54,159 bases of DNA. Origin: Alteromonas antoniana. GTDB lineage: Bacteria > Pseudomonadota > Gammaproteobacteria > Enterobacterales > Alteromonadaceae. The translations under genes were made by a program, and so were the position numbers. The notes under the pieces were generated by a model. The model searched no databases and was not told the origin of the DNA. It saw only the letters and a program-made list of their open reading frames with translations. Below are positions 44,453 to 52,740 of the stretch, piece after piece; position 1 is the first letter of the stretch; each line of letters starts with the position of its first letter. Location: assembly GCF_019249295.1 (NCBI RefSeq), contig NZ_JAESDH010000027.1, forward strand, positions 1-54,159, written 5' to 3'.

Positions 44453-45304
44453 ATGAACGAAAAACAAGGATTTTCCATTAATGGTTACGTGATGGCGCTG
44501 GTGGTATTGCCAATCTGTCAGTTGCTTAGCGTGTATTGGTTTATTCAGCAGGCAGGAGTTGTACCCATGGTTGCCATAATTCTGGTGGCGGTGCTCTGGC
44601 CTGGCTTTTTTATGGTGCAGCCTAATCAAGGCAAAGTGCTGACACTGTTTGGTAGTTATGTGGGCACGGAGAGACGGGACGGGTTGCGCTGGACGATACC
44701 ACTGTTTTTGCGTCGAACCGTGTCGCTACGGATACGAAATTTCGAAAGTGCGAAAATTAAAGTCAATGACAATCAGGGAAATCCTATCGAGATTGCAGCC
44801 ATCATCGTATGGTCGGTCACCGATACGGCTGAAGCTGTGTTTGAAGTTGACGATTACGAGAGCTTCGTGACCATACAGAGTGAATCTGCGATCCGCCATA
44901 TGGCCAGCAGTTTCCCTTACGATCCCCGTGACGACGAACAGGCGGAAGTAGCATTGCGCAGTCATCCATCGGAAATTTCCGACAGCCTGCAAAAAGAAAT
45001 TCAGGCACGATTGGCCAAAGCCGGCATTACCGTGCATGAAGCACGCATTAGTCACCTTGCGTACGCACAGGAAATTGCCAGTGCCATGCTACAACGCCAA
45101 CAGGCCGCTGCAATTATTGCCGCTCGCTCACAAATCGTCGATGGGGCGGTGGGTATGGTTCAGATGGCACTAAATAAATTGTCTGCAGATAATATTGTTG
45201 AGCTCGATGATGAGCGAAAAGCGCATATGGTCAGTAATTTATTGGTTGTATTGTGTGGTGATAAAGCGCCGCAGCCCGTAGTTAATTCGGGCAGCTTGTA
45301 CTAA
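44453..45304 (+). CDS. SPFH (band 7/stomatin-like) membrane protein
   Basis: A 283-residue protein with two closely spaced hydrophobic segments (about 10-30 and 37-55), then an SPFH domain ([60 protein letters not shown]) and a helical C-terminal region ([19 protein letters not shown]). SPFH proteins form membrane cages or rafts and often chaperone proteases. ATG 44453 follows AGGG by about seven bases; an extension of eight codons is rejected. A gene for an Arc-like DNA-binding protein lies 182 bases downstream, and a 27-bp palindrome lies directly upstream. Confidence 0.9.
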   Translation: MNEKQGFSINGYVMALVVLPICQLLSVYWFIQQAGVVPMVAIILVAVLWPGFFMVQPNQGKVLTLFGSYVGTERRDGLRWTIPLFLRRTVSLRIRNFESAKIKVNDNQGNPIEIAAIIVWSVTDTAEAVFEVDDYESFVTIQSESAIRHMASSFPYDPRDDEQAEVALRSHPSEISDSLQKEIQARLAKAGITVHEARISHLAYAQEIASAMLQRQQAAAIIAARSQIVDGAVGMVQMALNKLSADNIVELDDERKAHMVSNLLVVLCGDKAPQPVVNSGSLY

Positions 45305-45486
45305 ACACGCATAGCGTCGGCACAGCAATCAGGGGAGCAACTCACCTGGCGCGGTCAGTCGCTCAGGAAACTTGACTTGCCTGGGACTGTCGACGCTGCT
45401 ATCGCTATCAGCATAGTGTGCTGTTTGACTACCATTTCATGCTGCGTCAGGTAGTGCTGGCGACAAACCGCCACACCGGGGAAATC

Positions 45487-45702
45487 ATGGCAGATAAAAA
45501 AAAGGCGTATCCACTACGTATTAACGAAAAAGTCCTTGCCGCGATGCAGCGGTGGGCGGACGACGAACTGCGCAGCGTAAACGCACAAATTGAGTATGTG
45601 CTGCGTGATGCGTTATTAAAACATAAGCGAATAAAGCTCACTGAGAAAGTGATAACCGAAGTTGAACTGCAGGACAAAGACGCAGACGGCCAGGATAAGT
45701 GA
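45487..45702 (+). CDS. Arc-like ribbon-helix-helix DNA-binding protein
   Basis: A 71-residue protein starting [20 protein letters not shown] and continuing [20 protein letters not shown]. The beta strand (AYPLRI) plus two helices is the Arc/MetJ-type ribbon-helix-helix pattern, which binds DNA as a dimer through the strand. It ends in an acidic tail. ATG 45487 has GGGGAAATC just upstream; a 23-codon extension is rejected. It lies downstream of the SPFH gene in the same direction. I infer that it controls this pair through the palindrome at 44415-44441. No toxin gene follows, so a toxin-antitoxin role is less likely. Confidence 0.82.
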   Translation: MADKKKAYPLRINEKVLAAMQRWADDELRSVNAQIEYVLRDALLKHKRIKLTEKVITEVELQDKDADGQDK

Positions 45703-45975
45703 CAACGCTTGCGACTATGGTTAGTGAGACAGTAAAACAGTGAGCTACTAAAAAGGTTACATTGTGAGGTTGTAAGGCAGCGCGACTCGGGGGCCACCGC
45801 GCTACTGCCTTGTGTGTGCTTACTAAGCGCATCCTGCGCTGCGTTGCTCGTCATTTATTTGGTCTTACTAAACCCCACGCCTCGTGCCTTGCTCAAAACC
45901 CGCTTAGGTCGCACAAACATTCGTATGTCAAACGTCAACAGACCTACGATATTGCGTTTCGCAAGGCGATAACGG

Positions 45976-46680
45976 TTATTGCTTTCTGCGGTATAACGCG
46001 ACACCGAAGAGGCCCAGCAGGGCAGGAATGAACAGCGCACCACCATGCTCTTCCACCACCACAACGGTTTCTTCAACGACATCATAATTTTCGCTTTCCA
46101 GGCTAACGTAAGCCAGATCGGCATCCCAGTACCCATCAGAGGCGGCTACCAGCACATCATGATCGGCATCATACAGTTCGATAAGGATCTCGTAATCGTA
46201 CGGTGGAAAACCGGATACCAAATCGCTTTCAATAATGAACGCATCGTTGCTGTCGTCACCATAAATATTGAATACCGATGTGACATGTATCGAGTCGAAC
46301 ACCTCATTTTTGCCTAAGTAGATAACGGCATAAACGGGAACCTGAGAAAATACCGTGTCAGCATCAAATTCAACATTTAAGGTGGTGTAGTAACCGTCAT
46401 AATCGTAATCGTTCTGTACAGTTACCCAACTGTCGTATATCCAGAACTCTGTATCGTTCAGCGACTGACTACTTTCTCTGGATTTGCCTTTTATGGTTTC
46501 CAGTGCCTGCTTCTTCGTCGAGATGCTTGCGGTAGTTTGCACCGTCGATGTTTTTACCGGTTCTTTGAACTGATACTCTTTCGTCGTGACTTTGATATCT
46601 TCAGCCAGCACTGCTGTGGGACCCGACAGTGTAAGTATGCCGGCCGCGATGAGTAATTTCGTAAACGTTAACTTTTTCAT
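45976..46680 (-). CDS. Exported protein with GlyGly-CTERM-like tail
   Basis: A 234-residue protein: signal peptide (KLLIAAGILTLSGPTAVLA, cleavage near residue 26), a beta-rich acidic domain with many Asp and Tyr (QNDYDYDGYYTTLNVEFDAD; YEILIELYDADHDVL), and a C-terminal tail with HGGALFIPALLGLFGVAL and YRRKQ. Shape and tail resemble the exported 'choice-of-anchor' proteins of marine gammaproteobacteria, and the tail fits rhombosortase-type GlyGly-CTERM sorting. ATG 46680 is preceded by GAGGAACGAGTT; a 42-codon extension is rejected. The function is unknown. Confidence 0.78.
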   Translation of the reverse strand: MKKLTFTKLLIAAGILTLSGPTAVLAEDIKVTTKEYQFKEPVKTSTVQTTASISTKKQALETIKGKSRESSQSLNDTEFWIYDSWVTVQNDYDYDGYYTTLNVEFDADTVFSQVPVYAVIYLGKNEVFDSIHVTSVFNIYGDDSNDAFIIESDLVSGFPPYDYEILIELYDADHDVLVAASDGYWDADLAYVSLESENYDVVEETVVVVEEHGGALFIPALLGLFGVALYRRKQ

Positions 46681-47113
46681 AACTCGTTCCTCTTCGGAAA
46701 ATCCCTTTCGGGTGACGTTATGGCAAATTGTGACGCTAACAACATGAACGAAAACTGAAACGAAACTTAATTTTCTGAAAGCTGCACGACGCCTTGCAAC
46801 GTTCAATACACAGAATGGCGGGTATTTTGAAGCTCCCCGTGGAGTGAAGATCGTAGTGGGTACGCGCAGATTTCAACGATATTTCGGTAATTGCAAGGAG
46901 GAAGCAATGACGCGCTGGCGCAGAACGCCATTTTTCAGGAGTGAAACTACATGACAAATTGTAGCCTGCAGGGTAACGGCTTATGAACTATTGCTGCTCT
47001 TCGGCATTCAGCAGCACGCTATATTCCGGGCTGAGTATCAACCTCGGTATTTTCAGTTAAACAGTGAGGGCTGCTGAATACTCAAACGTCAGTATGCCAG
47101 CAGCAGGCGCATC
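46681..47113. other. Gap with two coupled mini-ORFs
   Basis: No gene of normal size. On the plus strand AAGGAGG precedes a 15-codon ORF at 46907-46954 (ATG, then TRWRRTPFFRSETT), whose TGA overlaps the ATG of an 11-codon ORF at 46951-46986 that has its own AGGAG. GC-rich inverted repeats containing TGCTGC/GCAGCA follow at about 46990-47105. No plus-strand gene lies close downstream, so these are probably not leader peptides for a known gene. Confidence 0.4.
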
Positions 47114-47593
47114 TTAATCTACGGTCGTTTGACTGGTCCCTGCACCGCCAGTGACCGGAGAGTAGTGTGATGCTCTGACCTTCCAGTTACCGTCTTCTTT
47201 GATGTATACCTCAGTTACCCGCGTAAAGTAATGTGACACCTTTTCGCTGCCTTTGGGGTGAAAACTGCCTTCTGAGTAATACATTGCAACGGCATACTTG
47301 CCCTCTTCAAGCGTAATCACTTCAATATGTTTGGGCTGCAGCCCGAACGATTCGAACTCAGCATCCGGCACATCAGCGGGGATATGGTGGAGTAGGCCAC
47401 CACTGGACCAGAACTGATGAGAGCCCGCTTTAGGGATACCACCGCGGGGTGATTTGAGGTTTTTCAGCGTATAGGCATTGTCGTCTTTGATAAGTTGGGT
47501 AATTTCATCGGCGGTATCGGCAAGGACAGGTCCGGCAAAAAGTGCTGTGCAAAGTGCAACAGGAAGTGAGAACTGCGTTATTGATGTGGACAT
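47114..47593 (-). CDS. Exported NTF2-like protein
   Basis: A 159-residue protein with a signal peptide (SLPVALCTALFAGPVLA, cleavage near residue 25) and a domain that begins DTADEITQLIKDDNAYTLKN and contains GKYAVAMYYSEGSFHPKG and VTEVYIKEDGNWKVRASHYSP. The helix-then-curved-sheet pattern ending in a W-K-V strand is typical of NTF2/SnoaL-like proteins. No active-site residues can be assigned. I use ATG 47593, with GGAAC about eight bases upstream; an ATG five codons earlier is possible. It stands alone. Confidence 0.72.
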   Translation of the reverse strand: MSTSITQFSLPVALCTALFAGPVLADTADEITQLIKDDNAYTLKNLKSPRGGIPKAGSHQFWSSGGLLHHIPADVPDAEFESFGLQPKHIEVITLEEGKYAVAMYYSEGSFHPKGSEKVSHYFTRVTEVYIKEDGNWKVRASHYSPVTGGAGTSQTTVD

Positions 47594-48088
47594 GATGTGT
47601 TGTTCCATCAGAGTAAGGAGACTGAGTGTAGGTGGTGAGTCAGTTTTTTGCGTTAGATTGTTTTTATCGAAAAACAGGAGGGGTTAGACGATGTGATGAT
47701 TGTGGTGGCTGGTTATCACGCCACACTTCGCTGAAGCGTCTTTTTTCCAGCAAAGGGGCTGTGAGCATCAAAAGAGGTTTCTGAACTAAAATGCCTGAGA
47801 AAGCGTTTGGGGTACTGTCTTACGACGCTGTTGCTCAATTCATTGTATTAAATCGGTGCAAATGAGCCAGCAGTCGATCGGGAAACAGTATTGAGGCTTC
47901 AGTAACGAGTGAGTTTATTTGCTTCTCGCTATGGATATAATCACTTGTAACGTACATGAGTTTATAAACAGGCAACGTGTGGGTATCGCAGGTGCTTTTA
48001 TCCGGACTGCTTCAGGATTCGCTGAGGTCTAAAAACTTATTTGTATCTCTTTTGGAAAAAGCGCGAACGCCCTTAAAAGTAAGCCTTT
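47594..48088. other. Gap without genes
   Basis: No coding frame is supported. GTGGC (near 47703) and GCCAC (near 47718) could form a small stem. A terminator-like UUCG hairpin for the YdjM-like gene lies at 48056-48074. The rest shows no clear signal. Confidence 0.45.
48056..48074 (-). terminator. Terminator of the YdjM-like gene
   Basis: On the minus strand AAGGGCG, a TTCG tetraloop, CGC and TTTTT form a short hairpin with G-U pairs and a T run, about 15 bases past the stop at 48089. Confidence 0.5.
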
Positions 48089-49096
48089 CTAATCGGAGGA
48101 AGAGTCAAAAATTTTATCAAAGGGGATAATGTCACGGTCGCCTTCGGATAGACCGCTGAGATACTTCACATGCTGATGCTGTTTTGTGGGATCCAACCGG
48201 ATACTCCACAAGGGGTTGATGCCTTCGACTTGCGCAGAATAACGCAAGTCGGCAATTCTGTCAGAATGTTGCGGATCAACCACCAGCCAGTTATTAGTAA
48301 ACCACCTGAATCGGTTGACGTCGTTAAATTGAACCGAATCTTGCTTGATTTCAGGAAAATCGCGTTCCATGTTCAATTTTTGTACCGTCGGGCCAGGATA
48401 AACTCTGGGTTCCCCAAAAATCGGTACAGCCACCGCGTTGACATAATATCGTCCACCCGCTTCATGCAACGTGCGCCACACAATCAGATTGCCAATAGTG
48501 GGCATAGCCTTGATCCGATCCACCTCGAAGGAGCCTTGTATAACCTGTTCCTCAACCGTCTCTAGCGCCCGTTGGTGTTGAACTGCACCAAATCCCATGT
48601 ACGCCATAAAGAACCCCACCGCAGCGCCGACTCCTGTTTTTGTATTGGTAACACAGGTGAAAATGATGCCAATTAACAAGGGAATAGTGACGAAAAAGTC
48701 TATGATACCGATGAGATCCCATGCCACCCGGTAGTCAGTAAAAGGCCAAAACAGTTGTGTTCCGTACGACGTGCACGAGTCAATGAGTCCGTGTGTCGCA
48801 TACCCAGCTGTGGCGTACCAAAAAATGGGGCTAAACGGCTGTTTTCGGTAAAACAGCAGCCAAAAAAATGCTGCAACGATAAGACCGCCGAACGGAATAA
48901 ACACTAATGAATGCGTAAATTGGCGATGTAACTCCAGTGCAAATAGCGGGTCCTGGCTGGACTGTAGAAGGATATCTAAATCGGGAGCCATACCAGCAGC
49001 AGCCCCAACAAAAGCAGCATGCTTCAACTTCTTTCTATTTTTCGCAACAATCAATGCTGCCGATGCCCCTAAAACCCATTGAGTTACCGGATCCAT
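48089..49096 (-). CDS. YdjM-like membrane-bound metal-dependent hydrolase
   Basis: A 335-residue inner-membrane protein of the YdjM/YfhO-type family. The N-terminal half has membrane helices interleaved with the conserved polar residues: DPVTQWVLGASAAL, GAAAGMAPDLDIL, HRQFTHSLVFIPFGG, ATAGYATHGLIDSCTSYGTQ and WPFTDYRVAWDLIGIID. The His and Asp residues in these (HRQFTHS, DLDIL, HGLID) probably bind the metal. The C-terminal half (about 190-335) is a soluble domain without recognised family. Its substrate is unknown. ATG 49096 is used. A terminator-like hairpin lies at 48056-48074. Confidence 0.88.
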   Translation of the reverse strand: MDPVTQWVLGASAALIVAKNRKKLKHAAFVGAAAGMAPDLDILLQSSQDPLFALELHRQFTHSLVFIPFGGLIVAAFFWLLFYRKQPFSPIFWYATAGYATHGLIDSCTSYGTQLFWPFTDYRVAWDLIGIIDFFVTIPLLIGIIFTCVTNTKTGVGAAVGFFMAYMGFGAVQHQRALETVEEQVIQGSFEVDRIKAMPTIGNLIVWRTLHEAGGRYYVNAVAVPIFGEPRVYPGPTVQKLNMERDFPEIKQDSVQFNDVNRFRWFTNNWLVVDPQHSDRIADLRYSAQVEGINPLWSIRLDPTKQHQHVKYLSGLSEGDRDIIPFDKIFDSSSD

Positions 49097-49517
49097 TACT
49101 TCTCTATAAAGTCTCTATTTGGTTACTATTCACTTGTACGATCAATTTACGTGTTTTAGATTGAAATAGCCTGCAAGTGTGAAGGTAACTTCAGACTGCT
49201 CGGTTTTGACTGCAGTGCTTTGCGGTAATCCATCGCTTCTGTTTCCACAGTGATAACTATGATTTTTTCTTCATGCTGGCGAAGTAGGGGCGACTCTGAT
49301 GAAGTCATTGCTTGCAGGGAGCGCGTTGAAAAAGTCGCTATTTCGTATAGTAAATAAGCCCAAACTCACCTCATTAAGGCGGTGAATTACTATGAAAAAG
49401 CGCGCCGGTTTGGTGAATGGCCAATCTGCAGTTGCGATTACTTTTCTTCCAAAACACACTATAGTCTAAGTACAGGGTTTGAAGTCCTCATTCACTTTCA
49501 CGAATGGATATCATCAT
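49097..49517. other. Divergent gap
   Basis: Between the YdjM-like gene and the 506-aa exported protein gene. No gene is supported; a minus-strand frame at 49271-49459 lacks a ribosome site. No clear promoter pair or palindrome was seen. Confidence 0.4.
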
Positions 49518-51038
49518 ATGGATCTCCGGTTTACTGGCTTCAGGTTTACGCCATACCTGTTGCTTCTCACTCTCTGTCTTCTGATATGCGGTGCTGACAG
49601 CGCCGCCAATCCACTGTCAGAAAGGAACCTTCCTGAAGGAGAATTACTGTACACCGATGGCACTGATGCCTATTACGGAGTGTATCTTACCGACAGCTTT
49701 GAAATTTGCCCGCATCTGGACATCACAGATAAAGATGTAACGCTTCGGGTAGTGGCTTTTCGTAAGGCCGCACCGGACGGTACGTTGGTTCGTTTCCAAC
49801 CGGCTACCGTTAAGGATTATCACGGTAACCCCATTGAGGGAAAACGCTATGACCATAGTGAAGTAGCGTTAATTAATCAGCATATTATTGATGTTGTTGA
49901 TGAAAAATATCCCAAACGCAGGAACAAAAACTACCTCAGGATATTGGTTTACGCTAAAGGCGAGTATTTTAGTGGCACCCCGGTAAGAGGACAGTTTGAA
50001 GATGCAGATCTGGAAGCGCCTGAAATGTGGGTGACGGTGTTGAATTTTGAGCGGAAAAATGAGAACTCGCCGATGCGTCCCGCTTATGAAGCCCGAGGAA
50101 ATACGGGGCTGCCAAAAACACGATTTGCAGCGGGCACGCAGGACCTCAACAGAAAACCGCTAGCTGCCGATGTCGCGGCTAGCCGGGTGCAGCGTAATGC
50201 GTTGAAGGTAGTGCCCGAGCCAGTTGTCAAAACTGTTTCTGTCAAGCAGGTTGTGAAACATCAGGAGTTCTGGGATCGCCTTCAATTCAGTGGCACTGTG
50301 AAAGCGGTATTTGAAGGGGATTTTAGCATCGCCGCCTCCGATACATTTAAAGTCTATTTTTCAGCTATGCAATGGGCCTATTCAGACTCCTGTAAGCAGT
50401 ATTTACCCGCCGGTTCGGTGAAACGGGGCTACATATCGCAAAACGTTTACAGTGATGGTTATCGCGATGCACCAATAGAGCGTAGTGCGTTTATCGCGCC
50501 GCAGTACGTAATCTATTACGATGCCTATGCCCAGGATGTATCCAGCGCCATGCGGAAGACAAAAAATACCCTGCAATCTCAGGCCAATACCGCCATATCC
50601 AGAGGCGTCGGTTTGTTTGACATGTTGAAGTCGGTGGTAAACAACGAGCCTATACATCAGTTAAATCGCTTTATCGCTGCCGCTGGTGGATGTGAAACCG
50701 CTGCCGTGTACCAGTTACGGGAAAACTACTTGCGTGCGGCAAAAGGCCAGCCTTCACTACAGGAGGCTAAGGTAGAACTTGCTAATGCTGTGGCTGAAAG
50801 CGCGCCCCCGCCACCCTCGTTATACGGAGCGTGTAAAGATACCAGTGACGCTACGAAAAAATACTGTTTGTGTTTTGAACGTGAAGCGCTGAAGGTGCTG
50901 ACGAAAAGTGAGAGGCAACGTTTTGAAGCGGATTTGGATGAATACTACAAGATAGTACAACGTATAAGCAATCAGCCAAGACCGCCAGCCTCAGACAGAG
51001 CATGGGCTTTGAGTGATATCCGGACAAGGTGCTACTAG
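49518..51038 (+). CDS. Large exported protein of unknown function
   Basis: A 506-residue protein with a signal peptide (PYLLLLTLCLLICGADSAA, cleavage near residue 31) and no other membrane segment. The N-terminal third (GELLYTDGTDAYYGVYLTDS; TLRVVAFRKAAPDG) is beta-rich; a central polar linker follows (about 205-235); the C-terminal third is helical with seven cysteines, including YGACKD, KYCLCFERE and TRCY at the very end, so it should be folded by disulfides. A proline run (SAPPPPS) precedes the last domain. ATG 49518 has GGA about ten bases upstream; a TTG-started 13-codon extension is less likely. I recognise no family; it stands alone. Confidence 0.75.
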   Translation: MDLRFTGFRFTPYLLLLTLCLLICGADSAANPLSERNLPEGELLYTDGTDAYYGVYLTDSFEICPHLDITDKDVTLRVVAFRKAAPDGTLVRFQPATVKDYHGNPIEGKRYDHSEVALINQHIIDVVDEKYPKRRNKNYLRILVYAKGEYFSGTPVRGQFEDADLEAPEMWVTVLNFERKNENSPMRPAYEARGNTGLPKTRFAAGTQDLNRKPLAADVAASRVQRNALKVVPEPVVKTVSVKQVVKHQEFWDRLQFSGTVKAVFEGDFSIAASDTFKVYFSAMQWAYSDSCKQYLPAGSVKRGYISQNVYSDGYRDAPIERSAFIAPQYVIYYDAYAQDVSSAMRKTKNTLQSQANTAISRGVGLFDMLKSVVNNEPIHQLNRFIAAAGGCETAAVYQLRENYLRAAKGQPSLQEAKVELANAVAESAPPPPSLYGACKDTSDATKKYCLCFEREALKVLTKSERQRFEADLDEYYKIVQRISNQPRPPASDRAWALSDIRTRCY

Positions 51039-51399
51039 TGGAGCATTGTCGCGATGACGAAAGTGGTGACAAAAGAAGCTCTGCTTACAGTTAATTTTTA
51101 GTTTTTTGTTTCTGATTAAATTCCCGTAAAACGTATTTGTCGTTTTGGATAGCGTAAGAGCGCCTGCAAATAAACGATCTGTGCTGAGCATAAAAATCAC
51201 ACCTGCTGATGTTACTAACGACGATGCCTCAAAATGAGTATTGCGTTACGCTTTCCATTCAGGCTCACAGCACAAAAGTGACAGTAAAGTACGAGCAGTA
51301 GCAATAATGCAGGTGTCAGAGGGAAGTGCGGGTAGGCAAAGCAATAAAGGTCGGCGACAGGCGGTTATCACGCTGTCGCCCCTTTTTAATGAAACGGAA
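51039..51399. other. Gap with a terminator
   Basis: No gene is supported. It ends in the hairpin at 51353-51387. The remainder is AT-rich with no evident structure. Confidence 0.45.
51353..51387. terminator. Terminator between convergent genes (after rraB and the 506-aa gene)
   Basis: GGCGACAG (51353-51360) pairs CTGTCGCC (51373-51380); T5 follows on the plus strand and a weaker T-rich stretch follows on the minus strand. It lies just past the rraB stop codon. Confidence 0.7.
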
Positions 51400-51798
51400 T
51401 TACTCGAAATCGCCTTCGTCGTCCATTTCATCGTCGCCGCGTGGCATAAAGTAAGTGCCCCAGCCGTCGTAGTGCACGCCATGTTTGTCCGCAATTTTTA
51501 AAAGCGCGTCGGTGTCCTTGTCCAGCGTTTCGCGGGATAGTTTGCGCTCGACAATCGCGTCAAAGCAGAAAATCGTGCCACCATCATCAAGCATAAGTTC
51601 TTCGGCATCCGTTACCTCAAAGCCTGCCTTAAACGCATCAACGGCGGCTTTTTCCAGCACGTCAAAATCATTCGAGGCTAAATGGTGTTCAATCGAGTAG
51701 TTGGCATCTGCCTCACTGCCGTCTTCCAGCAACGCGTCAATGGTTTCCTGATTAAACTCGTACCACTCTTCTCTTTCGTCAAATTGGCTCATTGTCAT
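51400..51798 (-). CDS. rraB: Regulator of RNase E activity B
   Basis: A 132-residue acidic protein that follows E. coli Rra[61 protein letters not shown] and [10 protein letters not shown], with an acidic C-terminal tail ([11 protein letters not shown]). RraB binds RNase E in the degradosome and alters which mRNAs are cleaved. The start is ATG 51798 or the second ATG at 51792; neither has a strong ribosome site. It begins 27 bases after the plsC-type gene stop, so the two are probably co-transcribed. Confidence 0.93.
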   Translation of the reverse strand: MTMSQFDEREEWYEFNQETIDALLEDGSEADANYSIEHHLASNDFDVLEKAAVDAFKAGFEVTDAEELMLDDGGTIFCFDAIVERKLSRETLDKDTDALLKIADKHGVHYDGWGTYFMPRGDDEMDDEGDFE

Positions 51799-51825
51799 TA
51801 TTCGTTTTGAAATTCTGCGCCAAGT

Positions 51826-52551
51826 TTAACTGGTTTTATCCATTTCAGCGACACGTGCATCCAGCTCAGCTTGCTTTTCTTTCATGCGAGCATGGAAAAA
51901 CTGCATCCATTCCTTAATCGTTTTGTCATCGGTCATTTCTACCGGTTCATCGATGCTGATAAGCACGGTGCCGTTATTCCAGCGGTTCCATTTTACTTTT
52001 TCGTGCATGTTACTGGCGGTGACCATCACTACGCGCTCCTGCGTGGTTTTTGCCAGCCTGAATGCACCTTGTTTGAAGGGGAGCAGGCCACGTCCATTAC
52101 TTCGTGTGCCTTCCGGGAACAGCCAGACCGATGTGCGCTTTTTCTTTATCTTTCTGGCTGCAATATCTAACGTTCCGCGCGCTTTACCCGAATTCTTTCG
52201 GTCGATCATGATATTGCCGGACAACCAGTAAATCTGGCCAAACACCGGGATCCACTTCAGGCTTTTTTTACCTACCGTGACAACCCCGGGCTGAGCTGCT
52301 TTACTGATGGTAATGATATCAAAGCTATTCTGGTGATTGGCAATATATACGTAAGGCTCGTCTGCTTTCAGCTTATCGGATTTTTCCATCACGATTTTAA
52401 GGCCAACGATACGTGCCATTGTCGAATAAGCACGGCCTGCAAAATTAACATTGTCCTTATGAAAAGGGCGGGCAATGCACACCAGCAGTACCACCAGATT
52501 AATGATAAGGAAAGCAGCAAACAGAACAATAATGCGGATAAGTGCGAGCAC
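51826..52551 (-). CDS. plsC: 1-acyl-sn-glycerol-3-phosphate acyltransferase
   Basis: A 241-residue inner-membrane enzyme that adds the second acyl chain to make phosphatidic acid. Visible are an N-terminal hydrophobic segment (LALIRIIVLFAAFLIINLVV), the catalytic HQNSFD (73-78), the substrate-binding FPEGTRS motif and the block RLAKTTQERVVMVTASN. I start at GTG 52551 because AAGGAG lies five bases upstream and the family N terminus begins with LxLIRI; an ATG 18 codons earlier (52605) lacks these features. rraB follows 27 bases later. Confidence 0.92.
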   Translation of the reverse strand: MLALIRIIVLFAAFLIINLVVLLVCIARPFHKDNVNFAGRAYSTMARIVGLKIVMEKSDKLKADEPYVYIANHQNSFDIITISKAAQPGVVTVGKKSLKWIPVFGQIYWLSGNIMIDRKNSGKARGTLDIAARKIKKKRTSVWLFPEGTRSNGRGLLPFKQGAFRLAKTTQERVVMVTASNMHEKVKWNRWNNGTVLISIDEPVEMTDDKTIKEWMQFFHARMKEKQAELDARVAEMDKTS

Positions 52552-52740
52552 GGGGTCTCCTTTTTCAGATTTGCGGCGCAGTATAAGGGAAACCATGCCC
52601 TTCACATGTCCGATCAGTCGTGATGTTGTTTTTTCGCGTTCTCTGGCTTAGAAAAAGTTAAAGCTGGAATTCGCGGTACCGATAGTAAAATGATATAAAC
52701 TTCATCAGCGTTCTATTCTCTTTTTAAGCGGTAAAGCACC

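Noticed and set aside
45487..45702. Arc-like protein as antitoxin of a toxin-antitoxin pair
   Set aside because: No small toxin-like gene lies next to it; association with the SPFH gene and the palindrome is a simpler reading.
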